DNA of 64,000 nucleotides from Woeseiaceae bacterium (GCA_030065915.1 JASJCQ010000017.1:1-64000); one strand, 5' to 3'. Numbered from the stretch's first letter, positions 7,617-15,494 are shown. Numbers and translations: made by a program. The notes: generated from the sequence alone by a model not told the origin.

Positions 7617-7781
7617 ATGCCGGCAAAGAAAGCATTTGCGCTTCGAATGGACCGGAAGACGCTGGACGCGATGCAGCGTTGGGCGAACGACGATCTGCGC
7701 AGCTTAAACGCGCAGATCGAGTTCGTTCTCCGGGAAGCCTTGAGAAAGCAGGGACGCCTGCCCAAAAAGGACCAGGACTGA
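7617..7781 (+). CDS. Arc-family ribbon-helix-helix protein
   Basis: This 54-residue protein begins MPAKKAFALRMD, giving the beta-strand, followed by KTLDAMQRWANDDLRSLNAQIEFVLREALRKQ, the two RHH helices with the typical SLNAQIE turn. I start it at the ATG at 7617, because the longer frame overlaps the SPFH gene end and adds non-family sequence. It lies 20 bases after the SPFH stop. It probably autoregulates the operon through the palindrome at 6688-6711, since Arc-like dimers contact half-sites about one turn apart. No toxin is adjacent. Confidence 0.8.
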   Translation: MPAKKAFALRMDRKTLDAMQRWANDDLRSLNAQIEFVLREALRKQGRLPKKDQD

Positions 7782-7792
7782 CGGCTTCTTGT

Positions 7793-9499
7793 CTAGCGTC
7801 GACGGCTCTCAGAGCCTCGACGGGATGAAGCAGCGCCGCGTTCGCGTTGACTGCTTTGCGCCTTCGGCCGTGACGAACGGCGCTCCGGCGCCGACGAGCG
7901 GCTGGGCCTCGATTCGGCACGCCTGGGTGCCGGTGCAGACGAGTGGCTCCTCGACGGTTTCGACTGCGCGACCGGTGCCGATCGCTGCGGCGGCGCTCGC
8001 CGGACCGCCGGAGCGCTGCGCTGCGGCTGACGATACGAACGTTCTACGCGCTGCGCCGGTTTGTTGACCCGCGCGTCCGGCCGTTGCCCACTCTGACGAA
8101 CGGTGTTCTGTCGTACGCGGTTGTCAGAGTGTCGAAGGTTGCTCGAACGCTGATCGTTGCGACGTTCACTGACCAGGCGATCTCGAGACGAATTGGACGG
8201 CATCGCTCGGACTCTCTCATCACGAGTGCGACGTGTAACGGCATTCGACGAACGATCGTTTGTCGATGCTGCGAAGTTCGATCGTCTCTGCGTCGTTGAC
8301 GGTCGCGTTGCCACGTCGTTTCGACGTGTGCTGTTGTCCGCCCGCTGGCGCTGGCTGCGTTGTGTCTCGCTGGCAGCATCCGACCGGCGTGTATCCGAAC
8401 GTGTCACTGTGTTGCGACGTCGATTGTCGTTGGCGGCCCGGTCGCGCCTGTCGCGCTGAACCTGGCTGACGTTGCCCGAGCGACGCGTTACGGATCGATC
8501 AACCACGTCCCGCTGCGATCCCGTCGCGCCTCTGGACCGCCGGCCGTCGCTATTCGGGTAATAACGCGAGCGCGTGATGCGTTGGTCACGGCTGTAGTGT
8601 CGACGGTCGTAACGCGGCCGCCAGTAGTCGCCGTAACGGTAGTGACGACGCGAGTAGGAATGGCCGCCGTAGTAGATCGAATTGTGCACATGGATGGACG
8701 GGCGACGGTACCACCAGTAGTCGCGGTAGTATCGGCCGTAATAGGGGTGACCGTAGTGGCTGTGATGCCAGACGTGCAGGCTGTCTGAGAGCCAGCCAAT
8801 CGTGAAAGCCGTCGTGACGCCCCAGAACGCACCGTAGTGTACGTGGCCATAGGAATACGGATAGTAGTAAACCGGGTAGGGCCTGGCGTAGTAGTGATAG
8901 ACCGGTTGAGTCTGGTAGACGACGACGCGCTCCGGCTCATAGTAGGGAACGTAGATGACGTCTTCCGACACGGGGGAAATCTCGATGATGCCTTCGTCGT
9001 TCTCCTCGATCACCTGGTACTCGTCAGTCTGCAGGTTGCCGGCGGCATACGCACGGTCACGGAATGACTCGACCGCCGTGAGCACATCTCCCTGCTGAGC
9101 AACGACGGCCTCGCCGAGCGTCCAGGTCCAGTCCAGGTCTTCATTGAGAAGTTCGATCACTTCCGGGTAGTTGAGGAGGGCGACAATCGAATCGTCCCAG
9201 TCCTCATCCGGCTCCAGCGAACTGTCGTCTTCGACGTCTTCCAGGAACCGGGCCGCCTCTACGATCTGCAGGGGATAGGTAGACGCAGGCAGCACAATAG
9301 CCAGTAACTCGTCAGGGTACAGGGCGATGGGTCCGACGAGTTCCTCGAGCTGCGCGTTACTGAGCAAGGCGGCATCGGACTCGGACGAGTAGACCGAGCC
9401 TATCTCGTTGCCATCGTCGTCGACCGGTACCTGTGCGTAGGCCGTCGACGCTAGCGTAAGAGCGGCAAAAGCGATGGTTTTCGTGGCAGCGTATTTCAT
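7793..9499 (-). CDS. Secreted DUF3300 protein with a very basic Arg/Ser-rich tail
   Basis: The protein has 568 residues from the ATG at 9499. A signal peptide (MKYAATKTIAFAALTLASTAYA) precedes the DUF3300 domain at about 45-200, with LVGPIALYPDELLAIVLPAS and DVIYVPYYEPERVVVY. A His/Tyr-rich middle follows at about 205-310. The last 250 or so residues are low-complexity Arg, Ser, Asn, Gln and Ala. The function of DUF3300 is not known. The positively charged tail could bind nucleic acid, lipopolysaccharide or the cell wall, which is inference. An upstream in-frame start at 9589 would put charged sequence before the signal peptide, so I reject it. Confidence 0.85.
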   Translation of the reverse strand: MKYAATKTIAFAALTLASTAYAQVPVDDDGNEIGSVYSSESDAALLSNAQLEELVGPIALYPDELLAIVLPASTYPLQIVEAARFLEDVEDDSSLEPDEDWDDSIVALLNYPEVIELLNEDLDWTWTLGEAVVAQQGDVLTAVESFRDRAYAAGNLQTDEYQVIEENDEGIIEISPVSEDVIYVPYYEPERVVVYQTQPVYHYYARPYPVYYYPYSYGHVHYGAFWGVTTAFTIGWLSDSLHVWHHSHYGHPYYGRYYRDYWWYRRPSIHVHNSIYYGGHSYSRRHYRYGDYWRPRYDRRHYSRDQRITRSRYYPNSDGRRSRGATGSQRDVVDRSVTRRSGNVSQVQRDRRDRAANDNRRRNTVTRSDTRRSDAASETQRSQRQRADNSTRRNDVATRPSTTQRRSNFAASTNDRSSNAVTRRTRDERVRAMPSNSSRDRLVSERRNDQRSSNLRHSDNRVRQNTVRQSGQRPDARVNKPAQRVERSYRQPQRSAPAVRRAPPQRSAPVAQSKPSRSHSSAPAPRRAESRPSRSSAPERRSSRPKAQSSQRERGAASSRRGSESRRR

Positions 9500-9688
9500 G
9501 CTGGCTCCCGTACAACGCCGGCGTAATTGTCGACGTTGAGAGAATCCTAACCTGAACAAGCTGAACGCAGCCTTAATCAACCGTCGCATAGCCGGCTTTT
9601 TTGCGCCCGCACGTCAGGCGTCACCCGCGACTCGGCGATTCCTGGTTACCGCTTGATACGGCTGCGCCGGGTAGCGCCCGGCTATCGG

Positions 9689-10144
9689 CTACTCGCCGTC
9701 GTCACCGCCGTGCCAGGCGATGAATTTCCAGCCATCTTCTGTGCGAATGAGAACGTCGGTGAAACGGCCGTTGGAGACTTCGACTTCGCCGTCCTTCGAT
9801 TCAAAAGCACTGGTGTAGAGGTAGTGAGCGACAGCGACGTCACCTTCAACGACGATGGACAGCGGGTAGAGCTCGTGCTGGACGGTCTTGCCTTGCTCAT
9901 CCTGGAAGCGGTCCCACATCTTCGTGGATTCCTTGTCGCGAGGCGCAGGCGAGTTCTTTCCCCAACCGACAAACTTGTCGGCAAGCATCTCGTCCGCCCA
10001 GCGCTTCTTGTTCTGCTGCTCAGCATTCCACTGCGCTTCGACGGTCAGCCATACATCGGTTGCGTCGGTGTTGTCCTGTGCAAACAGGTTGGCCGAAAAG
10101 CCCATCACGACAAATGCAAATACCAGTTGGATTCGAGTCTTCAT
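9689..10144 (-). CDS. Secreted SnoaL/NTF2-like protein (DUF4440 type)
   Basis: This 151-residue protein has a signal peptide (about 1-22, MKTRIQLVFAFVVMGFSANLFA). The rest is one NTF2-like cone fold, with helix residues VWLTVEAQWNAEQQNKKRWADEML, the loop FVGWGKNSPAPRDK, and C-terminal strands ending TEDGWKFIAWHGG, which resembles DUF4440/SnoaL proteins. Such proteins can be small enzymes or binding proteins, and no catalytic role can be assigned. It should be periplasmic. The neighbouring minus-strand genes are well separated, so it is probably monocistronic. Confidence 0.78.
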   Translation of the reverse strand: MKTRIQLVFAFVVMGFSANLFAQDNTDATDVWLTVEAQWNAEQQNKKRWADEMLADKFVGWGKNSPAPRDKESTKMWDRFQDEQGKTVQHELYPLSIVVEGDVAVAHYLYTSAFESKDGEVEVSNGRFTDVLIRTEDGWKFIAWHGGDDGE

Positions 10145-10202
10145 CTACGCCATCTCATCTGTATCGAGGATCGCTCGATTCTAGTCGCTATCGCCGCATA
10201 AT

Positions 10203-10790
10203 TCATGCGGCATCGAGAATAATGGAGATGAGCTCGTCGACTTGTGGAGGCTTTACGGACTTGGCCGTATCGAGCGAGAACAGGGCTCGTACGTCGTCCT
10301 CTGTCAGGTAGTCCGGATGGTGTATTTCGCTGATGGTTGCATAGTCGACAACGTCGCCGTCTTTTTCAATCGACAGCTTGTAGATGTGTAGAGCGAGTTT
10401 CGCCGGCGTCTGCAAATGCATCAGCTGCGCGACCGTATGCTGTCGGTCCGTTATCGTGATGTGGCCGACGTGGATGGTCGATTTCAGGATGCTCCAGCCA
10501 TCGCGTTGCAAGGTTGCGCCGATCGACGCGCCGCCGCGAATCGTGCCGTGCGCACTCGGAGCATCACCCTCGTCCGAGAACTGCGTCAGTGCAAAGGTTC
10601 GGCATACGCGCGTTCCGTTGGACTCGCTGGACAACGCTGACTGGCGCGTGCGCCCGTCGCTTGCGATGACGTCGATATGGTAGCTGCCGTATTTCGCCTC
10701 GATCTTCTCGCTGTTGAGGTGCTCCGGTTCCGTCACGAGTGCAGACTGCATCGTGTTAAGTACCGATAATGGAATGGCGGAACGGCGCAT
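10203..10790 (-). CDS. Hypothetical protein, divergent from the alcohol dehydrogenase
   Basis: This 195-residue protein matches no family I know. It has no signal peptide or membrane helix and reads as alternating strands and helices. Visible stretches include YGSYHIDVIASDGRTRQSAL, ICR-like TRVCRTFALTQFSDEG and TPAKLALHIYKLSIEKDG. The last third is helical and charged (YLTEDDVRALFSLDTA). ATG at 10790 gives the longest form, and the internal ATG at 10751 (MQSALVTEPEH) is a reasonable alternative. It is transcribed away from the alcohol dehydrogenase across a gap of 75 bases, so the two may share a regulatory region. Confidence 0.65.
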   Translation of the reverse strand: MRRSAIPLSVLNTMQSALVTEPEHLNSEKIEAKYGSYHIDVIASDGRTRQSALSSESNGTRVCRTFALTQFSDEGDAPSAHGTIRGGASIGATLQRDGWSILKSTIHVGHITITDRQHTVAQLMHLQTPAKLALHIYKLSIEKDGDVVDYATISEIHHPDYLTEDDVRALFSLDTAKSVKPPQVDELISIILDAA

Positions 10791-10865
10791 AAAATGTGAT
10801 CAGGACTGAACGATGCGCGGATTATACTGGTGTCGCAGTCGCTTTGGAGTGCTTTTGTGCGGGCT

Positions 10866-11879
10866 ATGCAGATAAACCGGATTTGCCGGCTGGACGAGAC
10901 GGCAGAGCCCCTGGTGCGGGTGGATGCGCCCATGCCGAGCCCGGGCGACAAACAGCTGCTCGTGCGGGTCAGCGTCTGCGGGGTGTGCCACACGGAACTG
11001 GACGAGATCGAAGGACGCACACCGCCACCGGTCCTGCCCGTAATCCCGGGACACCAGGTGGTCGGAACGGTTGAGGAAACGGGCGACGGATGCCGACGTT
11101 TCGCCAAAGGCGACAGGGTAGGGATTGGCTGGATCTATCACTCTGATGGCGGCGAACAGGAAAACCTGAGTCCGGATTTTCGGGCGACGGGGAGGGATGT
11201 CGACGGTGGTTATGCCGAGTACTTCGTAGTCCCCGAGGATTATGCCTGCGCAATACCCGATGCATTCAGCGACGTTGAGGCCGCTCCCTTGCTTTGCGCC
11301 GGAGCGATCGGATACCGGTCCTTGAGGTTATGTGAACTCGACGATGGCGAAACCCTCGGCCTCATGGGATTCGGCGGGTCGGCCCATATCGTCTTGCAGC
11401 TCGCAAAACACCTCTATCCGAACAGCCCGGTCGTTGTCTTCGCTCGCAGCTCAGAACAGCAGGCATTCGCCCGGCAGCTGGGCGCTGGCTGGGCGGGCGG
11501 CGTCGACGACACGCCGCCGTCTGCACCGCAGGCAATCATCGACACGACGCCTGCCTGGCGGCCGGTGCTCGCGGCCATGGAACACCTGGCGGCAGGAGGC
11601 CGTCTTGTCATCAACGCGATACGGAAAACGGACGCGGACAAGTCCCGGATGGCCGAGGTCGACTATCCGCGCCATCTGTGGATGGAAAAAGAGATTAAGT
11701 CGGTGGCCAATTTGTGCTTCTCGGATATCGCCGAGTTCCTGCCGCTGGCGGCCGAGATTCCTATCCGCGTCGAGACCGAGGTGTTTGCCCTCGAGGACGC
11801 GAACATCGCCTTGCAGTCGCTGCACCGCGAAAGTGTCCGTGGCGCCAAGGTGCTCGCCGTGAATCGCGTGACCGACTGA
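10866..11879 (+). CDS. Medium-chain zinc alcohol dehydrogenase lacking the structural zinc site
   Basis: The protein has 337 residues. Catalytic-zinc ligands are present in VCGVCHTELDE, PGHQ (the usual Glu of GHE is Gln here) and PLLCAG. The Rossmann fold begins at LGLMGFGGSAHIV. The family oxidises alcohols or reduces aldehydes with NAD(P). The lobe that normally carries four structural cysteines is shortened to YHSDGGEQENLSPDFRATG, with none of the four. The rest matches a subfamily with RATGRDVDGGYAEY. I use the ATG at 10866. The longer form from a TTG at 10830 adds unconvincing residues. Zinc content and oligomer state may be unusual. Confidence 0.85.
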   Translation: MQINRICRLDETAEPLVRVDAPMPSPGDKQLLVRVSVCGVCHTELDEIEGRTPPPVLPVIPGHQVVGTVEETGDGCRRFAKGDRVGIGWIYHSDGGEQENLSPDFRATGRDVDGGYAEYFVVPEDYACAIPDAFSDVEAAPLLCAGAIGYRSLRLCELDDGETLGLMGFGGSAHIVLQLAKHLYPNSPVVVFARSSEQQAFARQLGAGWAGGVDDTPPSAPQAIIDTTPAWRPVLAAMEHLAAGGRLVINAIRKTDADKSRMAEVDYPRHLWMEKEIKSVANLCFSDIAEFLPLAAEIPIRVETEVFALEDANIALQSLHRESVRGAKVLAVNRVTD

Positions 11880-11940
11880 AATCTGGCCAGTCGAGACGGG
11901 TTATAATCAACTCAACGTTTCTTCCGCTTCCCGGACTTTT

Positions 11941-12300
11941 ATGAGTCATTCGCTGAGCTGTTACCGCTGCGGTGCATCGCTGGCTTCGTTGACGCTACCG
12001 TTGTCGCGCAGAGACGCGTGCCCGGCCTGTGCGGCCGACCTGCATGTCTGCAGAATGTGCGTGTATTTCGCGCCTGCCGCGCCTCGGCAGTGCCTCGAAG
12101 ACGGTGCCGAGGATGTGAAGGAGAAGGAGCGGCCGAACTTCTGCGACTGGTTCAAGCCCAGCGACAGCGCTTATGACGCTGCTGCTCATGCGCAGGCCAC
12201 GAACGCGGCCTCTGAGCTCGAAGCCCTGTTCGGCGATGGGCCGTCGGCGGAGCCCGCATCGGCATCGGACCTGTCGGACGCCGAGAAACTGTTCAAGTAA
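11941..12300 (+). CDS. Cysteine-rich small protein preceding queC
   Basis: This 119-residue protein has eight cysteines in its first 70 residues: CYRC (7, 10), CPAC (27, 30), CRMC (37, 40), then Cys51 and Cys68 (FCDWF). They suggest two zinc sites or a metal cluster. The second half is acidic, alanine-rich and probably disordered, ending SDAEKLFK. I know similar unnamed proteins in gammaproteobacteria but cannot give a function. It lies 14 bases before queC on the same strand. A link to queuosine synthesis or to zinc supply for QueC is possible but unproven. Confidence 0.75.
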   Translation: MSHSLSCYRCGASLASLTLPLSRRDACPACAADLHVCRMCVYFAPAAPRQCLEDGAEDVKEKERPNFCDWFKPSDSAYDAAAHAQATNAASELEALFGDGPSAEPASASDLSDAEKLFK

Positions 12301-12314
12301 ACGTTGTCCCGAAG

Positions 12315-12998
12315 ATGACCGAAGCCAGCAAGCAACGCGCGCTCGTCGTCCTGTCCGGTGGCCAGGATTCTACGACCTGCCTCTACTGGGCAATCGACCG
12401 ATACGGTGCGGACAATGTTGGCGCGCTGACGTTCGACTACGGGCAGCGTCATCGTATCGAGCTCGAATGCGCCGCTGATATCGCCAGGGCGGCACAGGTG
12501 CCTCATGTTCAGTTGCCGATTGACACGTTTGCCGCACTGGGCGGCAACGCCTTAACCGACGACATCGACGTCGAGTCTGAGGTTGCGGAGCCGACGGGAC
12601 TGCCGAATACATTCGTGCCCGGTCGCAACCTGGTTTTCCTGACCTTCGCGGCGGCGTTCGCCTACCGCGAGGGATACGGAACATTGGTGACCGGTGTCGC
12701 GCAGACGGACTACAGCGGTTACCCGGACTGCCGGCAGGAGACGATCGATGCGTTGCAAAAGTCTATTTCGCTGGGAATGGAATTCGACGTTGCGATCGAG
12801 ACGCCGCTGATGCGGCTGACAAAAGCGGAAACGGTGTTGCTCGCGCGAGACGTCGGCGCGCTCGACGCGATGGCGCTGACGCATACCTGCTACAACGGCG
12901 AGCGACCGCCCTGTGGTCATTGTCCCGCCTGTGAGCTCAGAGCAAAGGGTTTTGCTGAGGCCGGTATCCCGGACCCGCTGGTGGAACGTTTCAAATGA
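12315..12998 (+). CDS. queC: 7-cyano-7-deazaguanine synthase QueC
   Basis: This 227-residue protein converts 7-carboxy-7-deazaguanine to preQ0 with ATP and ammonia, in the pathway to queuosine in tRNA. It has the PP-loop VLSGGQDSTTC (about 12-22) and the segment FVPGRNLVFLTFAAAFA. The C-terminal zinc site has Cys residues in CYNGERPPCGHCPAC. The length matches the E. coli enzyme. Its stop overlaps the queE start in an ATGA, so the two consecutive pathway enzymes are coupled. The Cys-rich gene upstream appears to belong to the same transcript. Confidence 0.96.
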   Translation: MTEASKQRALVVLSGGQDSTTCLYWAIDRYGADNVGALTFDYGQRHRIELECAADIARAAQVPHVQLPIDTFAALGGNALTDDIDVESEVAEPTGLPNTFVPGRNLVFLTFAAAFAYREGYGTLVTGVAQTDYSGYPDCRQETIDALQKSISLGMEFDVAIETPLMRLTKAETVLLARDVGALDAMALTHTCYNGERPPCGHCPACELRAKGFAEAGIPDPLVERFK

Positions 12999-13636
12999 CT
13001 TATAGCGTCAAGGAGATGTACTACACGCTGCAGGGCGAGGGCGTGCAAACCGGGCGTCCGGCAGTGTTCCTGCGATTCGCCGGGTGCAACCTGTGGTCGG
13101 GACGTGAGAAGGACCGCGCGTCGTCCGTCTGCCGATTCTGCGATACTGAATTTGTCGGGACCGATGGCCGCGGCGGAGGAAAATTCGAGACAGCGCAGGC
13201 ACTTGCCAGAGCCGTCGCCGGAGTCTGGCCGGGTGACGTCTCGAGTCGCGCCTACGTGGTCTGCACCGGTGGCGAACCATTGCTTCAACTCGATGCGTCT
13301 TTGGTCGAGGCCTTACACGCCGAGGGCTTCGAGGTCGGCGTCGAGACGAACGGAACGATAGAGGCACCGCCCGGCATCGATTGGCTGTGTGTCAGTCCGA
13401 AAGCCAACGCGGCATTGAAGCAGCTGCGCGGCGACGAGCTGAAACTCGTCTACCCTCAGGACGAACCGGAGGCGTCGCCAGGGAATTTCGAGTCGCTGGA
13501 ATTCTCGCACTTCCTGTTGCAGCCGAAGGATGACGACAATTCAGAGCAGCACGTTCGTGACACACTCGCATACTGCCTGGATCATCCGCAGTGGCGTCTC
13601 AGTCTCCAGACCCACAAGCTGCTCGGCATCGACTGA
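12995..13636 (+). CDS. queE: 7-carboxy-7-deazaguanine synthase QueE
   Basis: This 213-residue radical-SAM enzyme makes 7-carboxy-7-deazaguanine from 6-carboxy-tetrahydropterin. The iron-sulfur cysteines appear in FAGCNLWSGRE and VCRFCDTEF, an expanded loop typical of one QueE subtype rather than the compact CX3CX2C form. The substrate region EMYYTLQGEGVQTGRPAVF is at the N-terminus, and the SAM motif GGEP follows at about residue 90 (VCTGGEPLLQ). It acts immediately before QueC in the pathway. It ends 18 bases before the convergent fic gene stops. Confidence 0.95.
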   Translation: MTYSVKEMYYTLQGEGVQTGRPAVFLRFAGCNLWSGREKDRASSVCRFCDTEFVGTDGRGGGKFETAQALARAVAGVWPGDVSSRAYVVCTGGEPLLQLDASLVEALHAEGFEVGVETNGTIEAPPGIDWLCVSPKANAALKQLRGDELKLVYPQDEPEASPGNFESLEFSHFLLQPKDDDNSEQHVRDTLAYCLDHPQWRLSLQTHKLLGID

Positions 13637-13654
13637 CGCCCGCTGCGTTGACTA

Positions 13655-14797
13655 TCAGGAGTAGTTCGACTCTTCCTCGTCAGTGTCCGCGTAGTAGACC
13701 CAGACGTTCTCCTCACCGGTCAGCAATTCGATGTACTTCGGGTGGACAAAGATGTTCTCGCGGCCCGACTTGATTTCCTTGAGCACGCCGATGTCGCAGA
13801 GCTGCTTCAGGTAGACGGACGCCGTCTGTCGTTTCGCAATACCCGAATCGACGAGGTTGCCGATACGGCAATAGGGCTGGCGAAACAGCAGCTCGACCAG
13901 CTCCCAGGAATAGGTCTTGGGCAGTGATGATTGCACGTACTTCGCCGTGTGCTCCATCAGCTCACGAATCGCCTTGATCTTGTCGGTCGTCCAGACGCAA
14001 GTTTCCTCGACGCCGAGGAGAATGAACAGGATCCAGTCCTCCCACGCGCCCTCGGCCGTCACTTTCTGCAGCAGTCGGTAGTAGGCCGCCTTGTTCTGGA
14101 TGACGTAGCGACTCAGGTACAGGATAGGCGAGTCGAGGAGGCCCATCTGCACGAGAAACAGGATATTCAGGATGCGCCCGGTGCGACCATTGCCGTCCGA
14201 AAAGGGATGAATCGCCTCGAACTGGTAATGCTGGATCGCCATGCGAACGATCGGGTCCACGTCATTGTCGTTACGCATGAAGCTCGCCCAGTTGTCGAGC
14301 AGCGACTGCAGATGGTCCTGGCCGACGGGTGGCGTATAAATCACCTCGCCGGTCATGCGGTTTTTCAGCGTCGTGCCAGGCTCGGAGCGCAGGTCGAGTT
14401 CGACGCCTTTCACCGTGCTGCAAATCTGGATCGCCATGTCGGTCGTCAGCATGCCTCGCTGGACCATTTTCGTGCCTTCGTACAATGCTGTCCGGTAACG
14501 CAGCGCCTCTTTCGTGGCCGAGTCGGCCTTGTCTTCGGCGATATCGGCGAACTCGAACAGCTTGTCGGTCGTCGTAACGATATTCTCGATTTCGGAGCTG
14601 GCGCGTGCCTCCAGCAGGGGCAGGGCGTTGACGAGGACAGCACTGTTTGGAATCAGCTCGGCCGCCTGCTTAAGCTCAGCGAGCGCGACGCGAGACTCGA
14701 TGCACTGCTTCAGGATGCGCGTCGTTTCGATCAGTTTCGTGGGCGGCGGCAGCTGCGGCAAATCGTTGTACGGCTGGCTGGGGTCGAGTTGAGTCAA
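13655..14797 (-). CDS. Fic-family AMP-transferase, class II (N-terminal inhibitory motif)
   Basis: The protein has 380 residues. Fic/DOC proteins usually transfer AMP from ATP to hydroxyl side chains of target proteins. The active motif HPFSDGNGRTGR (197-208) is intact, with catalytic His197. The inhibitory motif [S/T]xxxE[G/N] appears as SSEIEN (67-72), which places it in class II and means that its own Glu71 should block ATP. A Fic_N-type N-terminal region (about 15-100) precedes, and a C-terminal winged-helix-like domain (about 290-360) follows. The gene begins 27 bases from the 70-bp repeat array, which therefore occupies its promoter region. Confidence 0.92.
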   Translation of the reverse strand: MTQLDPSQPYNDLPQLPPPTKLIETTRILKQCIESRVALAELKQAAELIPNSAVLVNALPLLEARASSEIENIVTTTDKLFEFADIAEDKADSATKEALRYRTALYEGTKMVQRGMLTTDMAIQICSTVKGVELDLRSEPGTTLKNRMTGEVIYTPPVGQDHLQSLLDNWASFMRNDNDVDPIVRMAIQHYQFEAIHPFSDGNGRTGRILNILFLVQMGLLDSPILYLSRYVIQNKAAYYRLLQKVTAEGAWEDWILFILLGVEETCVWTTDKIKAIRELMEHTAKYVQSSLPKTYSWELVELLFRQPYCRIGNLVDSGIAKRQTASVYLKQLCDIGVLKEIKSGRENIFVHPKYIELLTGEENVWVYYADTDEEESNYS

Positions 14798-14823
14798 TGT
14801 GCTGCTCCCTGGCGGTCTTGCGT

Positions 14824-15050
14824 GTCGATGGTGTCGACGTATTCAGCAAATATGTCGATTAAACCTCGTTCTGTCGACATATTTGCCGTTCCTGTCGACT
14901 TGATCGACAAGTCTTGAGAACGTGTCGATAAAAACTCGTTTCATCGACATATTTGAGATTCCCGTCGATACTATCGACATATCCGGAAAAAGTGTCGATA
15001 AAAGAGCATTTTATCGACACGTTTGGAGTATACGTCGATGGTGTCGACAA
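14824..15050. repeat. 70-bp palindromic tandem array upstream of fic
   Basis: Units start at 14824, 14894, 14964 and (partial) 15034, an exact 70-base period. Each full unit has four half-sites at offsets 1, 10, 31 and 50: GTCGAY, RTCGAC, GTCGAT, RTCGAC. The first two make a 15-base interrupted palindrome. The last two make a longer one that in the third unit is perfect, twelve pairs around GAGCA (14992-15003 with 15009-15020). The space between half-sites varies much more than the half-sites, as expected for protein binding sites. With its flanks it fills the whole intergenic region between fic (start 14797) and the gene ending at 15105. Confidence 0.9.
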
Positions 15051-15104
15051 AAATGTGACGTAGTGCCGTCTTGAGGGTTTCCTGAACTATGTCAAATAAT
15101 TCAG

Positions 15105-15494
15105 TTAGTTAGCTTGAGTCTGACGGGCGATTCGATCCGGCGCTACGTATTGCCGCCTGGCGAGCGAGCTGTTGATCGTCGCGGGCGAATAATGCCGGTT
15201 GAGCAGCGTTTTCCCGTCAAACAGGTCGGCATTCGCGGCCTTGAAGTCGATCCAGTCACCGCCGTCGATGCGGGCGCTGATCTCGTGCAGGAAAAAGCAG
15301 GTGATGGTCTCATGGTACTTGGACTCGGCCCCAATAGACTTCGTGAACCGCTTCAACGCGTCTCGGAACCGTTCCGCGCCCTCGTCCTGGCCATAGTTGA
15401 CGAGATACAGCCAACCCATTCGGATATGTTCGGAATGGGTGAATTGCTCAGGCTGCAACCGTCCCGCGTCGAACTCGGCGATACCCGGCCTCAT
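15105..15494 (-). CDS. Conserved hypothetical protein, second gene of a two-gene module
   Basis: This 129-residue protein begins MRPGIAEFDAGRLQPEQFTH. It is helical and has the conserved-looking motifs HSEHIRMGWLYLVNYG, KYHETITCFFLHEI and RHYSPATINSSLARR. I recognise the pattern as a widely spread but unnamed family that lacks a known catalytic site. Histidines in HSEH and YHET could bind a metal or act in catalysis. It shares an ATGA overlap with the upstream 84-residue gene, and the longer frame through that gene is a shadow. The pair looks like one functional unit. A toxin-antitoxin role is possible but not shown. Confidence 0.7.
   Translation of the reverse strand: MRPGIAEFDAGRLQPEQFTHSEHIRMGWLYLVNYGQDEGAERFRDALKRFTKSIGAESKYHETITCFFLHEISARIDGGDWIDFKAANADLFDGKTLLNRHYSPATINSSLARRQYVAPDRIARQTQAN

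Noticed and set aside
13931-14917. 328-codon plus-strand frame
   Set aside because: It is the antisense of fic with no recognisable motif. The Fic motifs on the other strand are clear.
14859-15050. 63-codon minus-strand frame across the 70-bp array
   Set aside because: The 70-base period is not a multiple of three, so the frame changes peptide in each unit. No coding repeat is present.
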